A DNA stretch of 64,000 nucleotides from CAVSUZ01 sp963791885 (GTDB taxonomy: Bacteria; Pseudomonadota; Alphaproteobacteria; Acetobacterales; Acetobacteraceae): contig CAWBUL010000006.1 in NCBI GenBank assembly GCA_963791885.1, forward strand, positions 1,860,001 to 1,924,000, read 5' to 3'. Below the pieces are notes generated by a model. The model made no database searches and was not told the origin of the DNA. It saw only the letters and a list, made by a program, of their open reading frames with translations. Shown piece after piece: positions 27,388 to 36,751 of the stretch (position 1 is its first letter; every line of letters starts with the position of its first letter). The position numbers were made by a program, and so were the translations under genes.

Positions 27388-28313
27388 TACCGGGTCCGCG
27401 CGACAGCGTATCCAACACCGCCATCCTCACCGCCACGCCCATCTCCACCTGCTCTTTGATGACTGATCTCGAGGGATCATCGGCAACGGAACTGTCGATC
27501 TCGACACCGCGATTCATCGGGCCGGGATGCATCACCAGCGCATCCGCGCGTGCCTTCGCCAGCTTGTCCCAATCCAGGCCATAGAAGCGGAAATACTCCC
27601 GCGCGCTGGGCACGAGGCCGCGAGACATCCGCTCCCGCTGCAGCCGCAGCGCCATGACGATGTCCGCGCCCTCCAGCCCCGCTTCCATATCGTGGAACAC
27701 CTCCACGCCAAGACGGGCCGCGTCGACCGGGATCAGCGTGGGTGGCCCGATGACGCGCACCCGGCTGCCCATGGTCGTCAGCAGATGGATGTTGGACCGC
27801 GCGACGCGCGAATGTGCGATGTCGCCGCAGATTGCGACGACCAAATTCTCCAACCGCCCCTTGCGGCGCCGGATCGTCAACGCGTCCAACAGCGCCTGCG
27901 TGGGGTGCTCATGCGTGCCGTCGCCTGCATTGATCACCGCCGCGTCCACCTTCTGCGCCAACAGGTTCGGCGCACCGGACTGGTCGTGCCGCACGACCAA
28001 CAGATCGCAGTTCATCGCGTTCAGCGTCGCAGCGGTGTCGAGCAGCGTCTCGCCCTTGTTCACCGACGATGTGGAGACCGACATGTTGATGACGTCGGCG
28101 CCCAGCCGCTTGCCCGCCAGCTCGAAACTCGTCCGCGTCCGCGTCGAGTTCCTCGAAGAACAGATTGATCAGCGTCCGTCCGCGCAGCAAATCCCGCTGG
28201 GTCTTGCCGGAGCGATTCAGCAGGACATACAACTCCGCAAGGTCGAGCAGATGCTCGATCTCGGGCGGGTGCAGGCCCTCGATCGCCAGGAGGTGTTTCT
28301 GCCGGAAGGTCAC
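27377..28313 (-). CDS. pyrB: Aspartate carbamoyltransferase catalytic subunit, 1-nt frameshift
   Basis: From a GTG at 28313 the first frame reads FRQKHLLAIEGLHPPEIEHL and GRTLINLFFE. The carbamoyl-phosphate loop ENSTRTRTSFELAGKRLG is recovered only after removing one base near 28149-28153, where GAGGAACTC stands for GAGAACTC. From there the frame is normal: VNKGETLLDTA, VVRHDQSGAP, NAGDGTHEHPTQALLDALTI, CGDIAHSRVARSN, and ALVMHPGPMNRGVEI, holding the carbamoyl-phosphate and aspartate binding residues. The full length is about 312 codons. As an essential gene with a single indel, a sequencing error is the simplest explanation. Confidence 0.9.
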
Positions 28314-28356
28314 GGCGGTTCGTTGCCGGACCCCGCGGCCCGCGTCAACGATTCGG

Positions 28357-29157
28357 TTAGGACTTTTGTGCCCCGAGCCACTCCAGCATGATCCGGTTGA
28401 ACCGGTCCGGGTGCTCCACATTCGGGAAGTGCCGCGCGCTGGCGATCTCCTCGTACCGTGCGCCCGGCACAAGCTGGGCGAGCCTCCGATTCTGCTCCGG
28501 CGGGGTGCCGACATCGTCTGAACCGCAGACCACCAGCAACGGCACCTTCAGCCCAGGCAGACGCGGCATGAAATCGAAATTCAGGATCGCGTCGCAGCAT
28601 CCCAGGTAACCCGCCGGCGTCGTCGCGGCGACACCGTCACGGATCGCCGCCCAGCGAGGTGGATTGCGCCGTTTCAATTCGTCAGTCAGCCAGCGCTCGA
28701 CCGTCGCGTCGGCCAGCGGCTCCAGCGACCCGGCCTGCCGGACCGTGTTCATGCGCTCATCCCACAGATGCCGCGCCCCCTGTGGGCTCGCGGGCAGGGT
28801 GTCGCACCACATCGCCGACGACAGATACTTCCCATGTTCCAGCGCGAAGGCCTGGCCGATCATGCCACCGATCGACAGCCCGATATAATGCACGCGCGCA
28901 ATGCCGAGATGATCGAGCGCGCCGGCCACATCCGCCGCAAGCGCACCCATCGTGTAGGACCCCTGCACCGGCGCACTCCCGCCGTGCCCTCGCATGTCCA
29001 GCCGCAAAACGCGGAACCCCGCCTCAAGCAGCGCTGGTATTTGCTCCGCCCACATGCCGCCATCCGCGGCGAGCGAGTGTGTGAAGCAGACCGTAGGCGC
29101 ATCCCCGGGACCGATCAGGTCATAGTAAATCGGCCGTCCATTCAGACGAAGCAGCAC
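28357..29157 (-). CDS. Alpha/beta hydrolase, 3-oxoadipate enol-lactonase-like
   Basis: 266 residues with the HG-type oxyanion region (CFTHSLAADGGMW), nucleophile GLSIGG, a candidate acid in VCGSDDVGTPP, and histidine in ARHFPNVEHP. The whole pattern is that of PcaD-like lactonases, but no other beta-ketoadipate gene is present, so it could act on another ester or lactone. It lies upstream of pyrB on the same strand with a 43-bp gap. Confidence 0.82.
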   Translation of the reverse strand: MLLRLNGRPIYYDLIGPGDAPTVCFTHSLAADGGMWAEQIPALLEAGFRVLRLDMRGHGGSAPVQGSYTMGALAADVAGALDHLGIARVHYIGLSIGGMIGQAFALEHGKYLSSAMWCDTLPASPQGARHLWDERMNTVRQAGSLEPLADATVERWLTDELKRRNPPRWAAIRDGVAATTPAGYLGCCDAILNFDFMPRLPGLKVPLLVVCGSDDVGTPPEQNRRLAQLVPGARYEEIASARHFPNVEHPDRFNRIMLEWLGAQKS

Positions 29158-29174
29158 GAAATGTCCTCCGGTGT

Positions 29175-29507
29175 CTATTGCATGGCGTTGCGGATCGCCT
29201 GCTGAACTCGCGGATCCAGCAGGAGCGTCCAGTAACTCACGGCGCAGCCGATATCGGACGGCAGGGCAGGAAACTGTTGCTTGATTTCCGCCGCCGCGAT
29301 CCGTCCGCGCGACAGCGGCTCGAGCGTCGTCCGCAGCACCGCCTGCTCCAGCAGATGACCAGGATGGGATGGACCGAGCGGCGCCGCCATGGCGATAAAG
29401 CGGGATTCCAGTGCCTGGCAGGTGGAGTGTGCGCCTTCGTTCCAGATCGGATACACGTACGCGAATGTCAGGCCAGCGGCGCTCATGAGAAGGAATTTGC
29501 CAACCAC
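29175..29507 (-). CDS. Hypothetical small secreted or membrane-anchored protein
   Basis: 110 residues beginning with a hydrophobic stretch (FLLMSAAGLTFAYVYPIW) that could be a signal peptide or anchor, followed by a soluble helical part with two cysteines (STCQALE and IGCAVSYW). No family is recognised. It is 17 bp upstream of the hydrolase gene on the same strand and might be cotranscribed with it. Confidence 0.6.
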   Translation of the reverse strand: MVGKFLLMSAAGLTFAYVYPIWNEGAHSTCQALESRFIAMAAPLGPSHPGHLLEQAVLRTTLEPLSRGRIAAAEIKQQFPALPSDIGCAVSYWTLLLDPRVQQAIRNAMQ

Positions 29508-29537
29508 TTCTCGACCTCCTGATGTCCAGGCAGACTG

Positions 29538-29596
29538 TGTCCTGCCCCTGAAGTTCGCCGCGTCAAGCGGCGAACGGAAGGGATGAGCAGGCCACT
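29538..29596. repeat. Second copy of the 59-bp hairpin repeat
   Basis: It matches 9394-9452 over its full length except in the loop and two positions. TTCGCCGC and GCGGCGAA form a perfect stem here, where the other copy has TTCGCCGC and GCTGCGAA. Only the left part of the 140-bp element is present. Confidence 0.75.
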
Positions 29597-29628
29597 CACA
29601 TTAGCACGATGGGAAGGGGGCGCGAGGG

Positions 29629-30687
29629 ATGGCAGTTCGCATCGCGGTGATCGGTGCAGGGGCAGTCGGGGCTTATGTCGGCGGTGGATTGGCTGCGGCC
29701 GGACATGATGTGGTGCTGATCGATCCCTGGCCTGCGCATGTTGAGGCGATGCGCACCTCGGGCCTCCACCTCTCCGGCATGACCCCACAGGAAACGCGTA
29801 CGGTCCAGGTCCGCGCGATGCATGTGACCGAGGTGCAAAGCCTCGCGAAACAGCCAAGTATCGATTATGGCATCATTGCCACGAAGTCCTACGACACCGA
29901 ATGGGCGGCCGCGATGATGCTGCAATATCTCAGCCCGACCGGCACGCTGGTGTCGCTGCAGAATTGCGTGAATGAGGAGCGGATCGCTGCTATCGCCGGC
30001 TGGGGCCGCGTCATGGGCGTCGTGGTCACCGGCGGCATTGCCGTCGATCTATACGAGCCCGGCCGCATTCGCCGAAACATGCCAAAGAATCCCGCCATCA
30101 CGGCGCTGTACGTGGGCGAGCCGAACGGACGGATCACCCAGCGCGTGCGCGGACTCGCGTCGTTGCTGCGCGACGTGGACCGTGCCGAAGAGACAGACAA
30201 TCTGTGGGGCGAACGCTGGACCAAGCTATGTGTGAACGCCATGCGCAATGGAGTGTCAGCGGCGACCGGAATGGGCGGAAACGAGCGTGACAGTCATGAT
30301 GCCGTCCGCCGGGTCTGCATCCGGCTCGGTGCAGAGTCGGTACGCGTGGGCCAAGCCCTGGGTTACAAACTGGGGAAGATCGGCGCCCTCGATCCCGACG
30401 TCCTGGTGGATGCCAATGAGAACGATCCCGCTGCGCTGGCCGAGATCGAACGGCTGATGCTGCAGGGCACCTCCGGTGAAGCCCGAAGCGATCTCCAACG
30501 TCCCTCGATGGCGCAGGACATCGCCAAGGGGCGCCGGACTGAAATTGAGTTTATGAATGGGTACATCGCAGTGCAAGGCGCGGCGGTCGACGTTCCCGCG
30601 CCAACCCATGCCCGGCTGACCGAGGTCGTGAAGCGGGTCGAACGCGGAGAACTCGAGCCTCGTCCCGCCAATGTGCTGTGGAACTGA
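29629..30687 (+). CDS. Ketopantoate reductase family protein (PanE/ApbA-like)
   Basis: 352 residues with an N-terminal Rossmann motif (IAVIGAGAVGAYVGGGLA), TKSYDT in place of the KxxD/E catalytic stretch, LQNCVNEERI, and the C-terminal helical domain with NAMRNGVSAATG. It is longer than classical PanE (about 300) and resembles the 2-dehydropantoate 2-reductase homologues used in other beta-hydroxyacid reductions. NADPH dependence is expected. GAGGG precedes the ATG. Confidence 0.83.
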   Translation: MAVRIAVIGAGAVGAYVGGGLAAAGHDVVLIDPWPAHVEAMRTSGLHLSGMTPQETRTVQVRAMHVTEVQSLAKQPSIDYGIIATKSYDTEWAAAMMLQYLSPTGTLVSLQNCVNEERIAAIAGWGRVMGVVVTGGIAVDLYEPGRIRRNMPKNPAITALYVGEPNGRITQRVRGLASLLRDVDRAEETDNLWGERWTKLCVNAMRNGVSAATGMGGNERDSHDAVRRVCIRLGAESVRVGQALGYKLGKIGALDPDVLVDANENDPAALAEIERLMLQGTSGEARSDLQRPSMAQDIAKGRRTEIEFMNGYIAVQGAAVDVPAPTHARLTEVVKRVERGELEPRPANVLWN

Positions 30688-30721
30688 CCAACCACCGTCG
30701 CCAGCGACAGGAGAGATTGAA

Positions 30722-31651
30722 TTGATCACGCGTTCCATGGCTTTCGCGGCCGCGCTGCTCGCGGCTTGCGGTGCGGCCCATGCCGCCGTTCTGGAAGTCG
30801 GCGCAGGGCAGCGCTACGCCCAGCCCAGCGCGGCGATCGCCGCTGCTCAGAACGGCGACACGGTGCAGATCCATCCCGGCCAGTATTACGACTGCGCCAT
30901 CATCCGCCAGAGCAATATCACGATTGAAGGCGTGGGCGACGGTGCGGTGCTGACGGACAGCACCTGTGGCGGCAAGGGTATCCTGATTACGAATGGAAAC
31001 AACATCACCATCCGGAACCTGACGCTGCAGCGCGCCCGCGTGCCGGATCAGAACGGCGCAGGAATTCGTGCGCAAGGCGGAAATCTGACGGTCGAGGATA
31101 CACGTTTTATCAACAATCAGATGGGTATACTGGCTGGCGGCAATCTTCAGGCCACGATCCGCGTCGTCCACAGCACCTTTATCGGCAACGGTGTTTGCGA
31201 GGGGAGCGATTGCGCGGCGCACGCCATTTACGTCGGTCCTATGGCCGAACTCGATGTCGAGCAGACGCGCTTTCGCGGCACGCGGAACGGCCACAATATA
31301 CAAGCACGGGCCGCGATGACCCGCGTGATTGACTGCGACATCCAGGATGGACCTGACGGTACATCAAGCTATCAGATCAATATCCCCACCGGCGGCTCGT
31401 TGATTGCCGAAGGCAATACGCTGGAAAAAGGACCGCACGCCCAGAATTGGACTGCGTCGATCTCCATCGGCCAAGGCGGCGTGCGTCAGCCGACGAACGA
31501 AATCACGATCAGCAACAATCTACTCATCAACGACACCGGCCACACGACAATCTTCGTCCGGAACCTGACCGCAACCCCCGCGCAGCTCTCAAACAACACG
31601 TTCCGGGGAGGACCCGTCCGCCCTTTGCAGGGGGATGGTTCCGTGCATTGA
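30722..31651 (+). CDS. Secreted right-handed parallel beta-helix protein
   Basis: About 309 residues from the TTG at 30722, seven bases after CAGGAGAG. A signal peptide (AFAAALLAACGAAHA) is followed by a pectate-lyase-like series of rungs (NNITIRNLTLQRARV, GGNLTVEDTRFINNQ, STFIGNGVC). The fold suggests a periplasmic or extracellular polysaccharide-binding or -modifying protein. No catalytic signature is evident. Confidence 0.78.
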   Translation: MITRSMAFAAALLAACGAAHAAVLEVGAGQRYAQPSAAIAAAQNGDTVQIHPGQYYDCAIIRQSNITIEGVGDGAVLTDSTCGGKGILITNGNNITIRNLTLQRARVPDQNGAGIRAQGGNLTVEDTRFINNQMGILAGGNLQATIRVVHSTFIGNGVCEGSDCAAHAIYVGPMAELDVEQTRFRGTRNGHNIQARAAMTRVIDCDIQDGPDGTSSYQINIPTGGSLIAEGNTLEKGPHAQNWTASISIGQGGVRQPTNEITISNNLLINDTGHTTIFVRNLTATPAQLSNNTFRGGPVRPLQGDGSVH

Positions 31652-31731
31652 CACGGAATCTGGCCATCAAAGCCCGCGATGAACTGGAACGACTGCGGTC
31701 GATGATGCGCGCTCTCGCCGCGCCGTAGCAG

Positions 31732-31806
<75 letters not shown>

Positions 31807-31817
31807 CGCGACGGAAC

Positions 31818-32831
31818 CTAATTGGGCGTCGCCGACAGCGCAACCGCCGGATCGTACAGATGGCACGCGACAAAGTGTCCCGGCGCCGCTTCCAGCATCG
31901 CGGGCTCATCCGCCCGGCATGTCGGCATCACGTGTGGGCAGCGGGTGTGGAACCGGCAGCCCGATGGCGGGTGTAGCGCACTGGGGATATCTCCCGCGAT
32001 CTGCCGCCGGCGCGCCCGTCCCGCTTCGCGCTGGGTCGGGTGTGACACCGGCACCGCAGCGATCAGCGCCTGCGTGTAGGGATGCAGTGGCCGGGCGTAC
32101 AGGTCCCGCTTCGGCGCGGTCTCCACGACTTTGCCCAGATACATCACCGAGACCCGCGTGGAGATGTGCTTCACCACCGCCAGGTCGTGCGCAATGAACA
32201 GATAAGTCAGGCCCAGCTCACGCTGCAGGTCCACGAGCAAGTTGATGATCTGCGCCTGGACTGAAACATCCAGTGCGGAAACCGGCTCGTCACACACCAC
32301 GAAACTGGGATGAAGCGCTAGCGCGCGGGCAATGCCGACGCGCTGCCGTTGGCCGCCTGAGAACTCGTGCGGGAACCGCTCCCGCACCCGCGCCGGCAAC
32401 CCGACCAGGTTCAACATGCGCGTGACCGTCTGACGGGCTTCGCCCGCAGACACACCGTGGATCAGCAAGGGTTCGGCGATGATGTGCTCAACCGAAAGCC
32501 GCGGATCGAGCGCACCGTAGGGGTCCTGGAAAATGATCTGCATCGCCTTGCGCCGGGCGCGCAGAGCCTTTCCGTTCAGCCGCGTGATGTCGTCGTCCTG
32601 GAACAGCACCGTGCCGGCGCTCGGCTCAATAAGTCGGATCAACAGCCGCCCGAGCGTGGACTTCCCGCAGCCGGATTCGCCCACCAGCCCTAACGTCTCA
32701 CCGGGGTTGATGCCCAGCGTCACGTCGTCCACGGCCCGCAACGTCAGATGCTGGCGGCGCAGCAGGGTGCCGGCGCGCATAGGGTAGTGTTTGGCGAGAC
32801 CGTTCGCCTGGATCAGAGGGGCGGCTTGCAT
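31818..32831 (-). CDS. Dipeptide/oligopeptide ABC transporter ATP-binding protein (DppF/OppF type), orphan
   Basis: 337 residues with Walker A GESGCGKST, signature EFSGGQRQRVGIARAL, Walker B FVVCDEPVSALD and the C-terminal oligo_HPY zinc-like region (CRFHTRCPHVMPTC). In peptide or nickel importers this subunit pairs with DppD and two permeases. None of these is adjacent, so the partner genes lie elsewhere or have been lost. tRNA-Gly is 13 bp downstream. Confidence 0.9.
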   Translation of the reverse strand: MQAAPLIQANGLAKHYPMRAGTLLRRQHLTLRAVDDVTLGINPGETLGLVGESGCGKSTLGRLLIRLIEPSAGTVLFQDDDITRLNGKALRARRKAMQIIFQDPYGALDPRLSVEHIIAEPLLIHGVSAGEARQTVTRMLNLVGLPARVRERFPHEFSGGQRQRVGIARALALHPSFVVCDEPVSALDVSVQAQIINLLVDLQRELGLTYLFIAHDLAVVKHISTRVSVMYLGKVVETAPKRDLYARPLHPYTQALIAAVPVSHPTQREAGRARRRQIAGDIPSALHPPSGCRFHTRCPHVMPTCRADEPAMLEAAPGHFVACHLYDPAVALSATPN

Positions 32832-33188
32832 GGACCGTCCGATGCTATCGCGATTTGTCGCGGTTCGTCACACGATACGCCTTGTTGCGGCCATACCGAG
32901 CGCGTTTATAGTACCTGAAGAACGCGGAGCAAGCTCATGAGTCCGCACGATTTCCGTCGGATGGTCCTGGCGTGGGAACTGGTCCCGCAGGGCACGCCTG
33001 AACCGGACGGCCAGGAACGATCCCCGATCCCCGATGATCGTCCCCGGCCCTCCCAGGAACGCCTCGGCAGCTCTGCCATAAATCAGGAGCAGCCGCAGGG
33101 CGCTTGACGGCCCACGCCCGCGCGCACCATCTGCGCGCGTGCGGCGGATTCCCGGCCGCGCTCTCAGCGGACGTGAATCGACCCAGCG
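32832..33188. other. Intergenic region between the divergent dppF-like and oxidoreductase genes
   Basis: This 357-bp gap must hold two divergent promoters. A plus-strand frame of 79 codons from the ATG at 32937 is Pro/Arg-rich with no family resemblance and is not called. I see no strong terminator or inverted repeat. Confidence 0.5.
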
Positions 33189-36100
33189 ATGGATGCAGTC
33201 AGCCAGGCAGAGGCGCCGCGCCTCGGCTTTGGATTCCAGCTTGCGGACCTTAGCGCTCGGGACGGGCTGATCGCCCTGGACCGTCGCTTCCTCGCGTTCC
33301 TGCAGGAGCAGGACGCAGACCTGCATGGCCGCCTGCTCGCAGCGCGTGCCGAGCCGGAGCTGGACCAGAAGGCCGAGGCCGAACTCGTCGTGGCCCTCGG
33401 GCCGCACCTGCACGCCTTCGTCGCAGCGCTGTTCGGCATCGAGGCGGAGGCCGAGGCGATCACCCGCGCCACCCTGGCACTCGACCCGGTGCACGCCTGC
33501 AAGCGCCTGTTCGTGCAGCGTCAGGCGGTGAAAAAATACCCCGATCCCTCCGGCTTCGATGGCCCGGCTCTGCGCGCCGAACTCGAAGCTCTGTTTGGTC
33601 AGATGCTGACCGAGCGCACCTTTGCGATCCATGTGGAGCAATGGGAGCGTAACCAGAATGCGGCGGCGCTGGATGTCGCGATGCGCTACGCCACCTGGGC
33701 CACACTGACCGAAGCGGGCCACGCTGCGCATCCGGACAAGACGCTGTTCCACGTGCCCCACAAGATCGACCCGCTACACTTGGTGCCGGTGGAAACGATC
33801 GAGCGCGACGGCGTCACCATGCTCCGCCTGCCTGAAAGCCACTGGCGCCACCGGGACGGCTTCGGCCTGACCGATCCTGGCATGACGTCGGCGCAGGCAC
33901 TCGATCAGATGAACTACTGCATCTGGTGCCACAGCCAGTCGAAAGATTCGTGCAGCAAGGGCCTCAAGGACCGCAAGACCGGCGACTACCAGAAGTCCGC
34001 ATTCGGCGTGCCGCTGACCGGCTGCCCGCTGGACGAGAAAATCAGCGAGATGCACCAGCTGCGTGCCGAGGGTTGGACCCTCGGCGCTTTTGCCGCCATC
34101 GCGGTCGACAACCCGATGATGGCCGCCACCGGTCATCGCATCTGCAACGACTGTATGAAGGCCTGCATCTACCAAAAACAGGAGCCGGTCGACATTCCCC
34201 AGGCCGAGACCTCCATCCTCAAGGACGTCCTTTCGCTCCCCTGGGGCTTCGAGATCTACGCCCTGCTCACCCGCTGGAATCCGCTCGATATCCGCCGCCC
34301 GATTCCCCGCCCCGATACCAACCACAAGGTCCTGATCGTCGGCCTAGGCCCGGCCGGCTTCACCCTCGCCCACCACCTGATGAACGACGGCCACACCGTG
34401 GTGGCGATCGACGGGTTGAAGATCGAGCCGCTCGGCTTCGATCCCAACGAGCCGATACGCGATGTCGCCACGCTGTATGAAAACCTCGACGATCGCGTGA
34501 TGGCCGGCTTCGGCGGCGTCGCCGAATACGGCATCACCGTTCGTTGGAACAAAAACTACCTCAAGCTCGTCCGCCTGCTCCTCGAACGACGCGACGCATT
34601 CGCACATTTCGGCGGCGTGCGGTTCGGCGGCGGCGCGACACTCTCGATCGACGACGCATGGGCCATAGGCTTCGACCACATCGCGCTCTGCATGGGCGCC
34701 GGCAAGCCGACCGTGCTGGATATCCCGAATGGCCTCGCACGCGGCGTCCGCGCCGCCTCCGACTTCCTGATGGCGCTGCAACTCACCGGCGCGGCAAAGT
34801 CCTCCTCCATCGCCAACCTGCAGCTTCGCCTGCCCGTCGTGGTGATCGGCGGCGGCCTGACCGCGATCGACACCGCGACCGAAAGCCTCGCCTACTACGT
34901 CCGCCAGGTCGAGAAATTCGCGCGCCGCTATCACACGCTTATCGCCGAACGCGGCGCAACATCAGTCCGCGCAACCTGGACCGAAGAAGAAACCGCAATC
35001 GCCGACGAGTTTCTGGCCCACGCCGCGGCAATCCGCGCCGAACGCAACACCGCTTCCCGCGAATCCCGCTCCCCACAGCTTGCCGCGCTGCTCGATTCCT
35101 GGGGCGGCGCCACCATCGCCTACCGCCGCCGGTTGATCAACTCACCCTCCTACACGCTGAACCACGAGGAGGTCGCCAAGGCGCTGGAAGAAGCGGTGCG
35201 CTTCGCCGAGGGCCTGACTCCCCTCGCCGTGGACATCGACCGGTTTGGTCACGCCGCCGCCTTGCGGGCGCGTACGGCCGACGGGGCCGAGCGCATCCTG
35301 CCCGCCCGCGCCATCCTCGTCGCCGCCGGCACCCAGCCCAACACGGTGCTGGCGCGCGAGGACAACCGCATTGCGATTGACGGCAAGTATTTCCAGGCCA
35401 TCGACGAAGCCGGCGCCCCCGTCACGCCGGCCCGCGCTTTCCCCAAGCCGGAAACCGCGCACGTCCTGATGCACCGCGCGCCAGACGGCCGCTGCATCAG
35501 CTTCTTCGGCGACCTGCACCCCAGCTTCTACGGCAACGTCGTGAAAGCCATGGGCGGGGCGAAGCGCGGCTATCCAGTGGTCTCACACATCATGGCCGCC
35601 CGCGTCCCGACCAACGTCACTGGCCCAGCGCTGATCGCCTGCTGCCGGGACGGACTGCGCGCCACGGTGCACGAAGTGAACCGGCTCACTCCGACCATTG
35701 TGGAGGTCGTCGTGCGCGCCCCGGCCGCCGCGCGGGCCTTCCGCCCTGGTCAGTTCTACCGGCTTCAGAACCACGAAATGCTGGCCCCCCGGCTGGAAGA
35801 AGACTCCGGCCGCACCGTCCTGGGCATGGAGGGCCTCGCCATGACCGGCGCCTGGACCGACCCCGAGCGTGGCCTGGTCTCCGTCATCGTGCTGGAGATG
35901 GGCGGAAGCTCCGATGTCTGCGCTGCCCTGAAGCCCGGCGAACCCGTGGTGCTGATGGGGCCGACCGGCACGCCCACGGAAATCCTCGAGGGTAAAACCG
36001 TCGCCCTGGTCGGGGGCGGCCTCGGGAACGCCGTCCTGTTCTCCATCGGCGCCGCCCTGCGCGCCGCCGGCTCCCGCGTGCTCTACTTCGCCGGCTACAA

Positions 36101-36680
36101 GCAGATGATCGACCGCTACAAAGTGCCGGAGATCGAGCGCGCCGCCGACGTCATCGTCTGGTGCTGCGATGAGGCACCCGGTTTCGCCCCCAGCCCCGAC
36201 CGCCCCCAAGACCGCGCCTTCGTCGGTAATATCGTGCAGGCCATGGCGGCGTACGGTGCTGGCCGACTCGGCACGCCGGAGATCCCGCTGAGCGATGTGG
36301 ACCACATGATCGTCATCGGGTCCGACCGGATGATGCAGGCCGTTGGCGCGGCTCGTCACGGCGTTCTCTCGCCCATGCTGAAGTCGGACCACACCGCCAT
36401 CGGCTCCATCAACAGCCCGATGCAGTGCATGATGAAGGAGGTCTGTGCCCAGTGCCTCCAGCCGCACCTCGATCAGCAAACCGGCGAAAGCACCGTCGTC
36501 TTCTCCTGCTTCAACCAGGATCAGGCGCTCGATCGGGTGGATTTCCCCGCCCTTCATGAGCGCTTGGGCCAGAACACCACCCAGGAGAAGCTGACGGCGC
36601 AATGGGTGGATCGCGCCCTGCGAGCCCTGCACATCCGAAGCGGACAACATCCGGCGCAGAAGCACCCCGCCATGGGCTGA
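33189..36680 (+). CDS. Giant FAD/Fe-S oxidoreductase: GltD-like core with PyrK-like C-terminus
   Basis: 1163 residues. An unrecognised ~235-residue N-terminal part is followed by two cysteine groups (NYCIWCHSQSKDSCSKG near 241 and CNDCMKAC near 318) suited to Fe-S clusters. Then come a FAD Rossmann motif (IVGLGPAGF near 380) and an NAD(P) motif (VIGGGLTAIDTATESL near 551) as in GltD. From about 823 it resembles PyrK/ferredoxin reductase: TPTIVEVVVRAP, FRPGQFYRLQ, LVGGGLGNAVLFSIG. A [2Fe-2S] set CMMKEVCAQC with a later FSCFNQ lies near 1078. It would pass electrons between NAD(P)H and an acceptor. Its place before carA-carB suggests a link to pyrimidine synthesis, possibly as a dihydroorotate dehydrogenase partner, but that is inference. 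Confidence 0.82.
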   Translation: MDAVSQAEAPRLGFGFQLADLSARDGLIALDRRFLAFLQEQDADLHGRLLAARAEPELDQKAEAELVVALGPHLHAFVAALFGIEAEAEAITRATLALDPVHACKRLFVQRQAVKKYPDPSGFDGPALRAELEALFGQMLTERTFAIHVEQWERNQNAAALDVAMRYATWATLTEAGHAAHPDKTLFHVPHKIDPLHLVPVETIERDGVTMLRLPESHWRHRDGFGLTDPGMTSAQALDQMNYCIWCHSQSKDSCSKGLKDRKTGDYQKSAFGVPLTGCPLDEKISEMHQLRAEGWTLGAFAAIAVDNPMMAATGHRICNDCMKACIYQKQEPVDIPQAETSILKDVLSLPWGFEIYALLTRWNPLDIRRPIPRPDTNHKVLIVGLGPAGFTLAHHLMNDGHTVVAIDGLKIEPLGFDPNEPIRDVATLYENLDDRVMAGFGGVAEYGITVRWNKNYLKLVRLLLERRDAFAHFGGVRFGGGATLSIDDAWAIGFDHIALCMGAGKPTVLDIPNGLARGVRAASDFLMALQLTGAAKSSSIANLQLRLPVVVIGGGLTAIDTATESLAYYVRQVEKFARRYHTLIAERGATSVRATWTEEETAIADEFLAHAAAIRAERNTASRESRSPQLAALLDSWGGATIAYRRRLINSPSYTLNHEEVAKALEEAVRFAEGLTPLAVDIDRFGHAAALRARTADGAERILPARAILVAAGTQPNTVLAREDNRIAIDGKYFQAIDEAGAPVTPARAFPKPETAHVLMHRAPDGRCISFFGDLHPSFYGNVVKAMGGAKRGYPVVSHIMAARVPTNVTGPALIACCRDGLRATVHEVNRLTPTIVEVVVRAPAAARAFRPGQFYRLQNHEMLAPRLEEDSGRTVLGMEGLAMTGAWTDPERGLVSVIVLEMGGSSDVCAALKPGEPVVLMGPTGTPTEILEGKTVALVGGGLGNAVLFSIGAALRAAGSRVLYFAGYKQMIDRYKVPEIERAADVIVWCCDEAPGFAPSPDRPQDRAFVGNIVQAMAAYGAGRLGTPEIPLSDVDHMIVIGSDRMMQAVGAARHGVLSPMLKSDHTAIGSINSPMQCMMKEVCAQCLQPHLDQQTGESTVVFSCFNQDQALDRVDFPALHERLGQNTTQEKLTAQWVDRALRALHIRSGQHPAQKHPAMG

Positions 36681-36751
36681 TTCGGGACAGAATTTCCCCT
36701 CATGCCCATTCGTGATTTGGGCTTGGAAGAAACTTCCCTTAATCTACCTCC

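Noticed and set aside
32937..33176. Plus-strand 79-codon ORF in the dppF/oxidoreductase gap
   Set aside because: Pro/Arg-rich composition, no ribosome-binding site of note and no family resemblance.
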